Under the pieces are notes generated by a model. That model saw only the letters and a program-made list of their open reading frames with translations. It did no database searches and was not told the origin of the DNA. Shown here piece by piece: positions 53,355 through 62,753 of a stretch of 64,000 bases of DNA (its first letter is position 1; each line of letters begins with the position of its first letter). The translations under genes and the position numbers were made by a program. The DNA comes from UBA7916 sp036121365. GTDB lineage: Bacteria > Pseudomonadota > Gammaproteobacteria > Comchoanobacterales > Comchoanobacteraceae. The DNA lies in the NCBI GenBank assembly GCA_036121365.1, contig JAZAFR010000033.1, forward strand, positions 1 through 64,000, given 5' to 3'.

Positions 53355-55325
53355 ATGAGTGAAAAAACAAAAAATTTAGCTTTATGGGCAGTCATAATTT
53401 TGATGCTGATGAGTATCTTTACAAGCTTTTCTCCTACAAAGGATCAGGTTGACAATTTGAAATATTCTGAATTCATTCAAAGAGTTGAGCAGGGTGATAT
53501 TGAGTCTGTTGAAATCAGTGATCAGAGCATATCTGGGCGGTTGTCTGACAATACAGAGTTTACAACCTACATGCCGATGAACGATGGGACATTACTGTCG
53601 ATTTTACGCGAAAACGGTGTGCAGACAGCAGGTAAAGAGCCAGAGCAGCAAAGCGTATTGTTGACCATATTCGTCCACTGGACACCATTTATCTTATTAA
53701 TAGGATTGTGGTTTTGGGCAATGCGACAGTTACAGGGTGGCGGATCTAGCGGCAAAGGTGGACCAATGTCATTTGGACGTAGCCGAGCTCGATTATTATC
53801 AGATACGCAGAAGCCGGTGACATTTGATGATGTCGCTGGTGTTGAAGAGGCCAAAGTTGATGTTCAGGAGTTTGTTGACTTTCTCAAAGATCCCAGTAAG
53901 TTTCAAAAGTTAGGAGCCAGTATCCCATGTGGAGCTTTGTTAGTAGGGCCTCCTGGAACAGGTAAGACACTGCTGGCAAAGGCAGTTGCAGGTGAAGCTG
54001 ATGTGCCGTTTTTCAGTATCTCCGGGTCTGATTTTGTTGAAATGTTTGTGGGTGTTGGGGCATCACGTGTTCGCGACATGTTTGAGCAGGCTAAAAAGCA
54101 AGCCCCGTGTATCATTTTTATTGATGAGATAGACGCTGTTGGGCGGCAGAGAGGTGCAGGCCTTGGAGGCGGACATGATGAAAGAGAACAAACGCTCAAT
54201 CAGCTACTGGTAGAGATGGATGGCTTTGAAGGCAATGAAGGGGTAATCGTCATGGCTGCAACCAACCGGCCTGATGTACTGGATCCTGCTTTACTTAGAC
54301 CTGGTCGTTTTGACAGGCAGGTCGTAGTACCATTGCCGGATATCAATGGAAGGCAGAAAATCATATCAGTCCATTTGGGTAAAGTGGTGACAGCAAAAGA
54401 TGTAGATCCAACTTCAATAGCTCAAGGGACACCAGGTTTTTCTGGGGCAGATCTGGCAAATCTAGTCAACGAGGCTGCGCTGTTTGCGGCAAGAGAGAAT
54501 AAAAAGAAAGTCAGTATGCATGAGTTAGAGATGGCAAAAGACAAAATCATTATGGGGGCAGAACGCCACACAATGGTGATGAACGATGAAGAGAAGCTAC
54601 TGACAGCCTATCATGAAGCAGGACATGCCATTGTCGGATTAAACATGCCTGATCATGATCCAGTGCATAAGGTAACCATCATTCCAAGAGGCAGAGCATT
54701 GGGCGTGACTGTATTTTTGCCTGAGAGAGATCAGTACAGTCAATCATTGCAAAAGCTAGAAGGGCGTATTTCAGCTTTGTACGGAGGAAGGTTAGCAGAA
54801 GAAATGATTTTTGGGCTACAAAAAGTGACAACTGGAGCGTCAAATGATATCGAGAGAGCGACAGAGCTAGCCAGAAGCATTGTGACTGTATTTGGTTTAA
54901 CGGACTCACTTGGCCCCATCAATTACACATCAGAACAGGGTGAGGTATTTCTTGGTAAGTCAGTAGGTAAAGACAGAGAGTGTTCAGAGCAAACCGTTTA
55001 CCAGATTGATCAAGAAGTTAGAAAGGTGATTGACAGAAACTACGAACGAGCCAGAAAGGTTCTTGATGAGCATATGGATCAATTGCATGCAATGGCCAAA
55101 GCATTGATGAAATATGAAACCATAGACAGGACACAAATATCAGACATCATGGCAGGTAAGACAGTCAGAGAGCCAGAAAATTGGGTTGACGGCAAGCAGA
55201 AGCTCGTAGAGGAAAAAGAGAAGCAAGCAAAAAAAACCAAAAAGCCGGAGGCCAAGCCAAGAAAGAAAAAGCCGCAAAGCACTGATGAAGAGAACTTAAT
55301 CATTGACGGGGACAGTTCCTCGTAA
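53355..55325 (+). CDS. ftsH: ATP-dependent zinc metalloprotease FtsH
   Basis: Membrane-anchored AAA+ protease that degrades misfolded membrane proteins and regulators. It has two N-terminal membrane helices (about 8-25 and 102-122), Walker A 'GPPGTGKT' near residue 198, 'FIDEIDAVGRQRG' (Walker B), the second region of homology 'NRPDVLDPALLRPGRFDR', and 'HEAGH' at 420-424 binding zinc. The C-terminus is Lys-rich. Length 656 residues. An AAGGAGATAGAGG site precedes ATG 53355. glmM starts 5 bases after the stop; folP, often between these two genes, is missing. Confidence 0.97.
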   Translation: MSEKTKNLALWAVIILMLMSIFTSFSPTKDQVDNLKYSEFIQRVEQGDIESVEISDQSISGRLSDNTEFTTYMPMNDGTLLSILRENGVQTAGKEPEQQSVLLTIFVHWTPFILLIGLWFWAMRQLQGGGSSGKGGPMSFGRSRARLLSDTQKPVTFDDVAGVEEAKVDVQEFVDFLKDPSKFQKLGASIPCGALLVGPPGTGKTLLAKAVAGEADVPFFSISGSDFVEMFVGVGASRVRDMFEQAKKQAPCIIFIDEIDAVGRQRGAGLGGGHDEREQTLNQLLVEMDGFEGNEGVIVMAATNRPDVLDPALLRPGRFDRQVVVPLPDINGRQKIISVHLGKVVTAKDVDPTSIAQGTPGFSGADLANLVNEAALFAARENKKKVSMHELEMAKDKIIMGAERHTMVMNDEEKLLTAYHEAGHAIVGLNMPDHDPVHKVTIIPRGRALGVTVFLPERDQYSQSLQKLEGRISALYGGRLAEEMIFGLQKVTTGASNDIERATELARSIVTVFGLTDSLGPINYTSEQGEVFLGKSVGKDRECSEQTVYQIDQEVRKVIDRNYERARKVLDEHMDQLHAMAKALMKYETIDRTQISDIMAGKTVREPENWVDGKQKLVEEKEKQAKKTKKPEAKPRKKKPQSTDEENLIIDGDSSS

Positions 55326-55330
55326 GCGCC

Positions 55331-56632
55331 GTGACAAAGAAACAGACAGAAAAGCAACAGTTATTTGGAACTGATGGAATTCGGGGTAGATTGGGGCAAG
55401 GCCTGATCACCCCCGAAGCGTTTTTACGTCTGGGGTTTGCATTGGGACAGTTGTTCACAGGAAGAGTGTGTTTGGGATATGATGGAAGGGCTTCTGGAGA
55501 GGTATTACAACATGCTTTGATTTCAGGTCTCACTGCATCGGGCGTCATGGTTGAGATTTTAGGCGTCGTGCCAACGCCCCTAGTTGCTAACTGGGTCAAG
55601 AAGAACAGATTACAGGCAGGAATTATGATCACAGCATCTCATAATGATGCAAGGGACAATGGAGTTAAGATATTCAACTCCAGAGGTGAAAAAATAACGC
55701 AAGAACAGAAGTTGCAACTAGAAGAACATTTGATAAACAATAAACAAATGATATCCAAGCGCATGGGCAGCAGTAAAGACTGTGCTAATGAAGGGAAGCA
55801 AGCCTATATTGAGCATATAGGGAAGGCATTAAGATCAAACCATTTAGGTGGTCTCAAAGTGGTAATAGATCCTGCATATGGTGCTTGTTCACAGATTGCC
55901 AAACCTTTATTTGAGTCATTTGGTATTGAGGTAAAAATGATTCATGATCAAGCGGATGGTTACAACATCAATCAGAATTCTGGGTCTACAAATCCACAGC
56001 GATTACAAGCGGCTGTATTGGAAAATGGAGCAGATATGGGGGTTGCTTTTGACGGAGATGGCGACAGATGTGTTTTGGTAGATAATCAAGGCAGAATATT
56101 AGATGGTGATAATATGTTGTGTATCATTGCAAATTCAGCATTGTCTTCCGATCGAGTAGTGACAACAAAAATGGCCAACCCAGGGTTGTTATCATATTTT
56201 CAGCAAAAGCGAGTGGGTGTTGTTGTTACAGAAGTAGGGGACCAGCATGTCTATCAGGCCATGCAGAAACACAAAATCAATATTGGAGCAGAGCCCAATG
56301 GGCATATGATTATAACACCTTGGTGTCAAGGGGGAGATGGGCCATTATCCGCGCTGATGTGCATGAATGAGTCAGTAATGAGTGCTCGTTCATTGGCAGA
56401 GTGGCATGATTCTTTGGTCAAGTTTCCTCAGAAGTTATTGGCATTGTCATATGACTGCACGGAGGAGTGTCAACAGTTGCAAGACAAAGTGCAGACAATT
56501 TTATCGCAGGCTGTTGGCGTGAAGAGTAATATCAGAAAATCGGGAACAGAGCCAGTATTACGAGTATTATTGCAGGCAGAGCCAGGGGAAGAGTTATTGT
56601 TGGATAAACTAGAAAGGCAATTAATCGCGTGA
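55331..56632 (+). CDS. glmM: phosphoglucosamine mutase
   Basis: Converts glucosamine 6-phosphate to glucosamine 1-phosphate for peptidoglycan and LPS synthesis. 'GTDGIRGRLGQGLITPE' at the start, the phosphoserine loop 'MITASHNDARDNGVKIF' near residue 100, the Mg loop 'FDGDGDRCVLVD' near 240, the sugar loop 'GAEPNGHMI' and 'NIRKSGTEPVLRVL' (phosphate loop) are present. The E-P-N-G reading replaces the more usual E-x-S-G in the sugar loop. Starts at GTG 55331, coupled to ftsH. Confidence 0.94.
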   Translation: MTKKQTEKQQLFGTDGIRGRLGQGLITPEAFLRLGFALGQLFTGRVCLGYDGRASGEVLQHALISGLTASGVMVEILGVVPTPLVANWVKKNRLQAGIMITASHNDARDNGVKIFNSRGEKITQEQKLQLEEHLINNKQMISKRMGSSKDCANEGKQAYIEHIGKALRSNHLGGLKVVIDPAYGACSQIAKPLFESFGIEVKMIHDQADGYNINQNSGSTNPQRLQAAVLENGADMGVAFDGDGDRCVLVDNQGRILDGDNMLCIIANSALSSDRVVTTKMANPGLLSYFQQKRVGVVVTEVGDQHVYQAMQKHKINIGAEPNGHMIITPWCQGGDGPLSALMCMNESVMSARSLAEWHDSLVKFPQKLLALSYDCTEECQQLQDKVQTILSQAVGVKSNIRKSGTEPVLRVLLQAEPGEELLLDKLERQLIA

Positions 56633-56932
56633 ATTCAGGTGTTCGGCAGTGTATACAATTAATTTCTACTGCATGAAACATTAAAAAATAGAATAAAATC
56701 TGTTAGAAGAAAAAAGGGAAAGAGTGGTGTGACTCTATGATGAGAGTGATGTGAGTTTTTTGGGTTATGCTGAGAGATTGTCTAATGGTTATAAAGAAGC
56801 TGACTTTAAGAAAACGATGGGAGGAGCCATGCATCCATCATTAATGTAAGGAAAAAGAGCAGATTTTTATATTTTCATTGCTAAATAAAGTGTCATCTGT
56901 TTACAATAGCAGGGTGTATTGACGGGTGAAGG
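56633..56932. other. gene-free stretch before pepP
   Basis: The plus strand has a 37-codon open run ending TAA at about 56849 ('LYDESDVSFLGYAERLSN', then 'GYKEADFKKTMGGAM'). Relatives often carry ygfB (UPF0149) at this place, before pepP-ubiH-ubiI. The run could be a relic, but the similarity is too weak to claim. Confidence 0.35.
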
Positions 56933-56938
56933 GTGATA

Positions 56939-58192
56939 ATGGGTAGACAATATGAGAAAAGAAGACAAAGGTTAATTGACGCTTTACCAGAGCAGTCATT
57001 GGTGATCATGGTCGGAGAGATTCAAAAAAAGCGTTCTGCAGATCAGTATTTTCCATTTTGGCAAGCAGGAGATTTTTATTATTTGACTGGATGGGAGGAG
57101 CCCAATGCGGTCATGGTACTAGCAAAAGATAAAAAGAAGCAGCAAAGTCTACTATTTCACAAAGGACATGACGCGTTAGACAGTAAGTGGCATGGTGAAA
57201 ATATCTCGCACCAAAAAGCGGAAGATGAATATCATTTTGAGCAAGCCTTATCAACAGAGGTATTTTTGCAGTGGTTAGAAAATAATCAAGAGCGTTATCA
57301 AAGGGTCTTTATGATGGAAGAAGATTCTAATAGAAAGTGGCAAGTTGCGTTAGGTGAAAATAAAATTGATCAAAAGTGGTTGCCACAGCAGTTAATGCGT
57401 ATGCGCATTAAAAAAGATGAGCAAGAGCTGTCCCATATAAAGAAAGCATGTCAAATCACAGCCAATGCACACAATGAAATAATAAAAATGAATGCCAGAA
57501 AGCAGTTTGAGTACGAGTACGAAATTGCTGCCAGTTTTCATTATCAGTGCATGATACAAGGGGCAACTGGTCTTGCATATGAGTCTATTGTTGCTGGGGG
57601 GCAGAATGCGTGCATTTTACATTATACAAAAAACAGAGCAAAGATAGAAAAGGATGTATGTGTATTGATTGATGCAGGCTGTTCTGTGTCACATTACTGC
57701 GCAGATGTATCAAGAACTTGGCCAGTTTTTGGTAAGTTCACCAGTGAGCAAAAGGCTGTGTATGAGCTGGTATTGGCAGTACAAAGGGACATCATCAAAA
57801 ATAGTCTTCCAGGTACGAGCATGAAAGCGCTACAACAGCAGAGCCGCGATCAATTATTGGATGGTTTGATGCAGATGGGCATTGTGGATACGAAGGCAGA
57901 CAAAGAGGCATTATTCAGTGAGTGTTATGGACATGGAATTGGGCACTCCTTGGGTTTAGATGTGCATGATCCCAGTCCAGCAAAGAGTGATTTTATCTTA
58001 GAAAAAGATATGGTGATTACAATTGAACCAGGTGTATATTTAAGAGACAGCACATTATTGAAAGACAAACGATTCCAAGGCATTGGCGTTAGGATAGAGG
58101 ATAATATCTGGTTAAGAGAAGGGGGAAATAAAAATTTAACGGCTGCTGCAGAAGTAGATCCACAGACAGTTGAAAGTATGGCTAGCGGGTAA
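56939..58192 (+). CDS. pepP: Xaa-Pro aminopeptidase (aminopeptidase P)
   Basis: Metallopeptidase that removes an N-terminal residue before proline. The N-terminal creatinase-like domain ('KRRQRLIDALPEQSLVIMVG', 'FYYLTGWEEPNAVMVL') is followed by the pita-bread fold with metal ligands in 'LIDAGCSVSHYCADVSRTWP' (two Asp), 'CYGHGIGHSLGLDVHD' (His), 'MVITIEPGVYL' (Glu) and 'GVRIEDN' (Glu). ATG 56939 has GAAGGG 5 bases upstream; GTG 56933 is an alternative. Its stop overlaps ATG of ubiH (TAATG), so pepP-ubiH-ubiI form an operon. Confidence 0.94.
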   Translation: MGRQYEKRRQRLIDALPEQSLVIMVGEIQKKRSADQYFPFWQAGDFYYLTGWEEPNAVMVLAKDKKKQQSLLFHKGHDALDSKWHGENISHQKAEDEYHFEQALSTEVFLQWLENNQERYQRVFMMEEDSNRKWQVALGENKIDQKWLPQQLMRMRIKKDEQELSHIKKACQITANAHNEIIKMNARKQFEYEYEIAASFHYQCMIQGATGLAYESIVAGGQNACILHYTKNRAKIEKDVCVLIDAGCSVSHYCADVSRTWPVFGKFTSEQKAVYELVLAVQRDIIKNSLPGTSMKALQQQSRDQLLDGLMQMGIVDTKADKEALFSECYGHGIGHSLGLDVHDPSPAKSDFILEKDMVITIEPGVYLRDSTLLKDKRFQGIGVRIEDNIWLREGGNKNLTAAAEVDPQTVESMASG

Positions 58193-59334
58193 TGGATATG
58201 GAAAAGGGGTATGACATAGCCATTGTTGGAGGTGGCATAGTAGGCAGTATCATTGCGCGCTGTTTTGCTTTGTGTGGTCAAAAGGTTGTGATAATAGAAG
58301 CGGAGAAGTCAAAGGCATTTGGAGGCATGGACATTCCCATTTCAATACGCAGTGCCAATAAAGATTTTTTAACAGACATTGGGTTATGGCATGGGGCTGA
58401 ATCTGTGATACAGCGACTGCATTTATCAGCAGCTGGACATTTTGGTGTTGTTAAAATACAAGAAGAAAGACCGTTGGCTCATGTGGTGAGTGCAAAAAAA
58501 TGGTTAGATTATGTGAAAGAGTCAATCTTGAGAGAAGATAAGTCAACAAGGGTGGTTGATGGAAGGGTGAGGGGTTGTCATCAAGACAAAGAGTCAACAT
58601 CACTTGAGATAGAAGGCCAAAAGCCGATACAGGCGAGACGTGTTGTGATTGCAGACGGGGCAAAATCGCCATTGTCTGAGTATTTAGGAGCAGAAGTCAA
58701 ACGCTGTGTCAAAGCGTTTCGAAGTGTCATTTTTTATGTGAAAGCAGATCATTTTACTGAGCAATGTGCTTGGATTAGGCAGAAGGGTGCGGTGATTTAT
58801 GGCGTGATTCCGCATAAAGGCAATCAAGGATGGGTGATTGCCACCATGCCGCTGAGAGCAAAAAGGCAGATTAAGGAGGGAGATGATGCTTTGGCAGAGG
58901 ATTTACAGAGGGCTTTAGAAACGCATTTGGGGTCTATATCGCATCTAGAAATGCTCACAAAGAGAGACGGTGTGTTGCAATCAAGGGATATTTCAGTGCA
59001 GTCAGGGGTGATCAGTATGGGCAATGCCAGTTTACAGATGCCTCCAATTGGAGCTCAAGGTTTGAATGTGGCGATAGAAAATTGCAAGGTGCTTTATCAA
59101 TTACAAAAGAGGCAACAATGGCATGAGACATGTCCTGATATATGGCAGATGCAGTTTGCTGGCTTATGTCAGCCTCGTCAAGATAGATGGTATACATTGA
59201 TGGAGAGGGTGATGTTACAGTTAGCAGAAGGGGGCGCATTGGCATTATTGAAAGAAAAAATGGCTTGGGGCTTATTGGGCATAGACAGTCAGTTTCAAAC
59301 TGGTTTAGCAGCGATGGGTAAGGGGTGTCGGTGA
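58192..59334 (+). CDS. ubiH: FAD-dependent ubiquinone monooxygenase UbiH
   Basis: Flavoprotein hydroxylase of ubiquinone synthesis. 'DIAIVGGGIVGSIIARCFAL' is the FAD-binding Gly motif, 'RRVVIADGAKSPLSEYLG' the D-G motif and 'ISMGNASLQMPPIGAQGLNV' the C-terminal flavin motif (G-N-A-[AS] with P-x-x-x-Q-G). Position after pepP supports UbiH. The start codon shares one base with the pepP stop. It is 380 residues. UbiH usually acts at C1; the exact position hydroxylated cannot be read from sequence. Confidence 0.85.
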   Translation: MDMEKGYDIAIVGGGIVGSIIARCFALCGQKVVIIEAEKSKAFGGMDIPISIRSANKDFLTDIGLWHGAESVIQRLHLSAAGHFGVVKIQEERPLAHVVSAKKWLDYVKESILREDKSTRVVDGRVRGCHQDKESTSLEIEGQKPIQARRVVIADGAKSPLSEYLGAEVKRCVKAFRSVIFYVKADHFTEQCAWIRQKGAVIYGVIPHKGNQGWVIATMPLRAKRQIKEGDDALAEDLQRALETHLGSISHLEMLTKRDGVLQSRDISVQSGVISMGNASLQMPPIGAQGLNVAIENCKVLYQLQKRQQWHETCPDIWQMQFAGLCQPRQDRWYTLMERVMLQLAEGGALALLKEKMAWGLLGIDSQFQTGLAAMGKGCR

Positions 59335-59335
59335 G

Positions 59336-60544
59336 ATGAGTCTATATGATGAGGGCATAAAAAAAAGTGACCATGATGTTGTGATTGTGGGGGCTGGTAT
59401 CACAGGGCTTGCCATGAGTTTAATGGCGGCAAGAGCGGGGCTGAAGGTGTGTTTGATAGACCGTCGTTTCCCAGAGTGCAAAGGGGCAGAGTTTGGCGTT
59501 TTGAGTGCAAGCCAGAAGGCTTGGGTGAGTGCAATTGCTAGGCCAGCGCAGAAAGTATTGAGAGACTTGGGGGTGTGGGACAAGCTTGAGAAAGGCGCCT
59601 GTGCTTACAAGGAAATGCAAGTTGAAATGCATGAAGGCAGTATTTTGAATTTCTCTTGCATGGATGTTGGGGAAGAAAATTTAGGCCATATTGTCAATAA
59701 TTTTCACATCAAAGAGGCATTATGGAATGGTTGTTTACATGAAAAGAACATACAGATGGTCTGTGATGAGCCAGAAGATTGGTGTATTGAGTCGGGGCAA
59801 TTGCTGACCAAAAAAGGTCAAGCTATACGAGCAGAGCTTTTGATTGGGGCAGATGGTGCCAATTCATGGGCAAGAAAAATGGCAGGAATTGAGATAGATG
59901 AAGATAGCAAAATCAATGATCAAGCATGGGTAGGTGTGCTGCGGCATGAAAAGGCGCATAGGGACATTGCAAGACAGAAGTTTTTTACAGGCGGTGTGGT
60001 TGGTTTATTGCCGATGGCCAATCCAAGAGAGAGTGTCATGGTGTGGTCGCAAGGTAGAGGTGATCACAATGGCAGAGAAATTCACGATATGAGCAAGTCA
60101 GTGGAGGAAAAACTAAGGCAGTTTTTTACAGATATGGGTAGTTTTGAGATTGAAAGTGATTTGATTGTGCATGGGATACAAAGTCAGGGGGCAAAATGCC
60201 ATCACAAAGGAAATGTGGTTTTAATCGGTGATGCTGCGACCAGTGTCCACCCTTTGGCTGGCCAGGGGCTAAATTTAGGGTTGCGATCGGTTGGGATCTT
60301 GGCAGAGACATTCAAGCAAGCTCAGCGTGCGCACACGAGTTTAGCGGATGAATATTATCTACGCAGGTATTCGTCCAAGTGTGAGGGTTTTAATGCGTTG
60401 TCACGAAAGTTCTTTGTTCAGTGTCGGTTATTGAGTTCTGCAAAAATTGGGTATTATTTTATGGGGTGGGGGGTATCGGCAGTCAATCATGTTGGGTGGT
60501 TGAGGCGGATGTTTATTTCACATGCTTTATATGCCGACATGTGA
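59336..60544 (+). CDS. ubiI: FAD-dependent UbiH/UbiF/VisC-family monooxygenase
   Basis: A second flavin hydroxylase of the ubiquinone pathway (402 residues), probably UbiI (VisC) from its place after ubiH. 'DVVIVGAGITGLAMSLMAAR' is the FAD motif, 'LLIGADGANSWARKMAG' the D-G motif, and 'VLIGDAATSVHPLAGQGLNL' the late flavin motif. It begins one base after the ubiH stop, so the genes are coupled. A small relic of its 3' end recurs at 62590. Confidence 0.85.
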   Translation: MSLYDEGIKKSDHDVVIVGAGITGLAMSLMAARAGLKVCLIDRRFPECKGAEFGVLSASQKAWVSAIARPAQKVLRDLGVWDKLEKGACAYKEMQVEMHEGSILNFSCMDVGEENLGHIVNNFHIKEALWNGCLHEKNIQMVCDEPEDWCIESGQLLTKKGQAIRAELLIGADGANSWARKMAGIEIDEDSKINDQAWVGVLRHEKAHRDIARQKFFTGGVVGLLPMANPRESVMVWSQGRGDHNGREIHDMSKSVEEKLRQFFTDMGSFEIESDLIVHGIQSQGAKCHHKGNVVLIGDAATSVHPLAGQGLNLGLRSVGILAETFKQAQRAHTSLADEYYLRRYSSKCEGFNALSRKFFVQCRLLSSAKIGYYFMGWGVSAVNHVGWLRRMFISHALYADM

Positions 60545-60595
60545 ATTAAGAAATTGTTTTATAAGGTTTTTTTTTGTTATTGGTGGGCTGGACAA

Positions 60596-60624
60596 TTGAC
60601 AGATTGAATTGAGTATTTTATGAT
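60596..60624 (+). promoter_or_regulatory. near-consensus promoter of first IQ-motif gene
   Basis: Perfect TTGACA (60596-60601), a 17-base spacer and TATGAT (60619-60624). The same -35, spacer length and -10 recur before the paralogue at 62754. Confidence 0.75.
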
Positions 60625-60651
60625 AACTCGGAAATAACATAAGGTACAACA

Positions 60652-62484
60652 ATGAGGCTGAAAAAAGAAGCAGCAAAAGAAGCAGCAAAAGAAGAAAGAT
60701 TGACGAAATTCTTGAATTCTTATAAAGTTAACGTAGAGGATCTAACAGATGAAGAATACAAAAAAATTGACACAGAGCAAAGAAATTCACTGAAACGTTT
60801 CCACGCAAGTGTGAAAAATAGTCGATACAGCCCCTCATTTGATGAAGTTAAAATCAGAGATATCGTGAAAGCATATATCGAGACAAGATTTCTAAAAGGT
60901 TTAAAGCAGCAAGTTGATGCAATGGTAACTATGACACAAGATCAAAAAAGGCAAATAAGCGACGACCATCCACAATCTTATCTAAAAACTGATCTACGAT
61001 GTTTTGATCCAGATCAATTTCTTTTCTATTGGTCTCCTCGTGTAACACAAGGTGATAAAATCATAAGTACTCTAAAGATTACAAATAGAGTAGATCTATC
61101 AGATAAAAGAGCAGGAAAAGACTGGCTAGATAAGCTAGTAGAGATTATATTTATGCAGCATAATTGTGATGTTCCTACCCCTTATGGAAATCATGATCCC
61201 ATACTTTATTCGCGTAGAAGTTTTAATTTTTACTTTGAAAAATTAAAGCCTGAAGACTTAAAGCTGCACAATGGAAAAAGTGAATATTACTACTTTTTGC
61301 AAATGAATGATAAAACATTCAATGCACAACAGATTGATGAAATAAAGGCAGAGATTAGAGAAAAAATACAGCAGCAGATGGAAGGAATACAAAAGCTTGC
61401 AGCAACGAAAATACAAAAAATAGCAAGAGGACGTAAAGTCAGAAAAAACCTGCCAGAGAGAGAAAAGTTTACGCAAAGCAATACGCCTATTTTATCATTA
61501 CAATCGATCTGTAAAGAACGAATCAATAGACTCTTAAGTTTTAAGTATGAGGCTCCTGTAGAGGAGGAGGATGCGTTGTTGAAAGACCCCAACAAATTTC
61601 AGGAGTTGTATGAAAGTAGAATCCAAGTGCTAGAATCAGTTCCGTCGGTATTGAAGAAATCGGTATTGAAAAAAACAGATGAAAAAATATTGGCAAGCAT
61701 CAAGCAAAATGAAATAAAAAAATGGTTTGAGTACGCTATGGCAGTAGGCAAAGAGACAGTTGTCGATCTTTTGGAAAATAAGTATGGTGATAAACTTCTG
61801 AATGGAGAAAGCATTAAGTTTGCAATGTTATCAGGGGGAATAGATCTCTTCGAAAAACTTTTAACGAAAGTAAGAGAGTCCCAGGACCTATCAGAACAGG
61901 AATGGGTAGATGTGCTTGACTATGCAGCAGCATCTGGAAGTATTAAGAATTTTGATAAGATATACAGAGAAGCCAATGTAACACCAACAAAGCGGGCGTT
62001 AGAGATTGCCTGTATAAACTCTCAATACAGAATGGTTCAGCATTTGGTGAGTAAATATGGATTGAATCCAAATAACAATGATTTATTCATATTAGCAAAA
62101 AGACAATCTGATGATAGAATGGTCAATCTTTTGGTACGCTTGGCGATTGAAAGAGACTATGCAGCCAGAGTCATACAGAATTTCTGGAGGAATAATAAAG
62201 GGATCGAGTCCTGTGTCACCAGGCTCAAATTAGATTTGCCAGATAACCAAGAGTATTTGACATCAAAAGAGAAAAAACGAAAAGCAGCGAAAGAAATACA
62301 AAAAATCATGAGAGGAAAGTTGGCTAGAGTTAGAATGGAGACAGAAAAAAAGAAGGAATCAGACGGTTCGGAGAAGAGTCAGGCAGAGACTGTTTCAGAA
62401 AGCAGTATAACTTCTCTCAATTTGTTCAGTGGAAGTCAGAGGGATTCTACAAAATCTGCTGCAACAGATAGGATCAGAATGTAA
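60652..62484 (+). CDS. IQ-motif, ankyrin-like candidate effector (paralogue 1)
   Basis: A 610-residue protein with no known family over its N-terminal 240 residues. IQ-like motifs (I-Q-x-x-x-R-G/N-x-x-x-R) appear three times: 'AATKIQKIARGRKVRKNL' near residue 250, 'AARVIQNFWRNNKG' near 505 and 'AAKEIQKIMRGKLARVRM' near 545. IQ motifs bind calmodulin in eukaryotes. The middle (about 360-495) has ankyrin-like helix pairs such as 'AAASGSIKNFDKIYREANV' and 'ALEIACINSQYRMVQHLVSK'. The N-terminus begins with a charged A-A-K-E repeat. Calmodulin binding and secretion are inferred, not shown. A paralogue follows directly. Confidence 0.75.
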   Translation: MRLKKEAAKEAAKEERLTKFLNSYKVNVEDLTDEEYKKIDTEQRNSLKRFHASVKNSRYSPSFDEVKIRDIVKAYIETRFLKGLKQQVDAMVTMTQDQKRQISDDHPQSYLKTDLRCFDPDQFLFYWSPRVTQGDKIISTLKITNRVDLSDKRAGKDWLDKLVEIIFMQHNCDVPTPYGNHDPILYSRRSFNFYFEKLKPEDLKLHNGKSEYYYFLQMNDKTFNAQQIDEIKAEIREKIQQQMEGIQKLAATKIQKIARGRKVRKNLPEREKFTQSNTPILSLQSICKERINRLLSFKYEAPVEEEDALLKDPNKFQELYESRIQVLESVPSVLKKSVLKKTDEKILASIKQNEIKKWFEYAMAVGKETVVDLLENKYGDKLLNGESIKFAMLSGGIDLFEKLLTKVRESQDLSEQEWVDVLDYAAASGSIKNFDKIYREANVTPTKRALEIACINSQYRMVQHLVSKYGLNPNNNDLFILAKRQSDDRMVNLLVRLAIERDYAARVIQNFWRNNKGIESCVTRLKLDLPDNQEYLTSKEKKRKAAKEIQKIMRGKLARVRMETEKKKESDGSEKSQAETVSESSITSLNLFSGSQRDSTKSAATDRIRM

Positions 62485-62589
62485 GTGGGTGCAAAAAGGT
62501 GAATGATCAGATTTTAACCTGGAGTATGTCGGGAGATTAAAATATCCACAGAAGATACTGAGAGTAGGCGTGTCGCAGCCATATAAGAT

Positions 62590-62650
62590 GTCAATCTTAT
62601 TGAGTAGCTTAGGCAGATGTCCATGACATATCCATTATATACCAACATGC
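62590..62650 (+). pseudogene. relic of the 3' end of ubiI
   Basis: This segment lines up with ubiI 60482-60541: both contain TCAATC, then a G/A-rich run around ATGT, and end ATAT(G/A)CC(G/A)ACATG. The offset of about 2.1 kb equals the offset between the two IQ-motif gene starts, so it marks the junction of a tandem duplication. The surrounding 62485-62753 contains no other gene. Confidence 0.65.
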
Positions 62651-62698
62651 AGGTTAAAATATTATTTCATGTGGTTTCTTGATGTGTTTATGGGGGGC

Positions 62699-62727
62699 TT
62701 GACAGATAGAGTCGTGTGATTTATGAT
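62699..62727 (+). promoter_or_regulatory. near-consensus promoter of second IQ-motif gene
   Basis: TTGACA (62699-62704), a 17-base spacer and TATGAT (62722-62727), kept from the duplicated ancestor although the bases between have diverged. Confidence 0.75.
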
Positions 62728-62753
62728 TCACAAATAAAAATGAGGTATTAAAA

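Noticed and set aside
55300..55632. Minus-strand frame across the ftsH-glmM junction, where folP might have been
   Set aside because: It is antisense to both flanking genes and shows no folP motif.
60667..60690. Short direct repeat encoding A-A-K-E units considered as a phase-variable tract
   Set aside because: Only about two 12-base units, whose length is a multiple of three, so copy-number change would not shift the frame.
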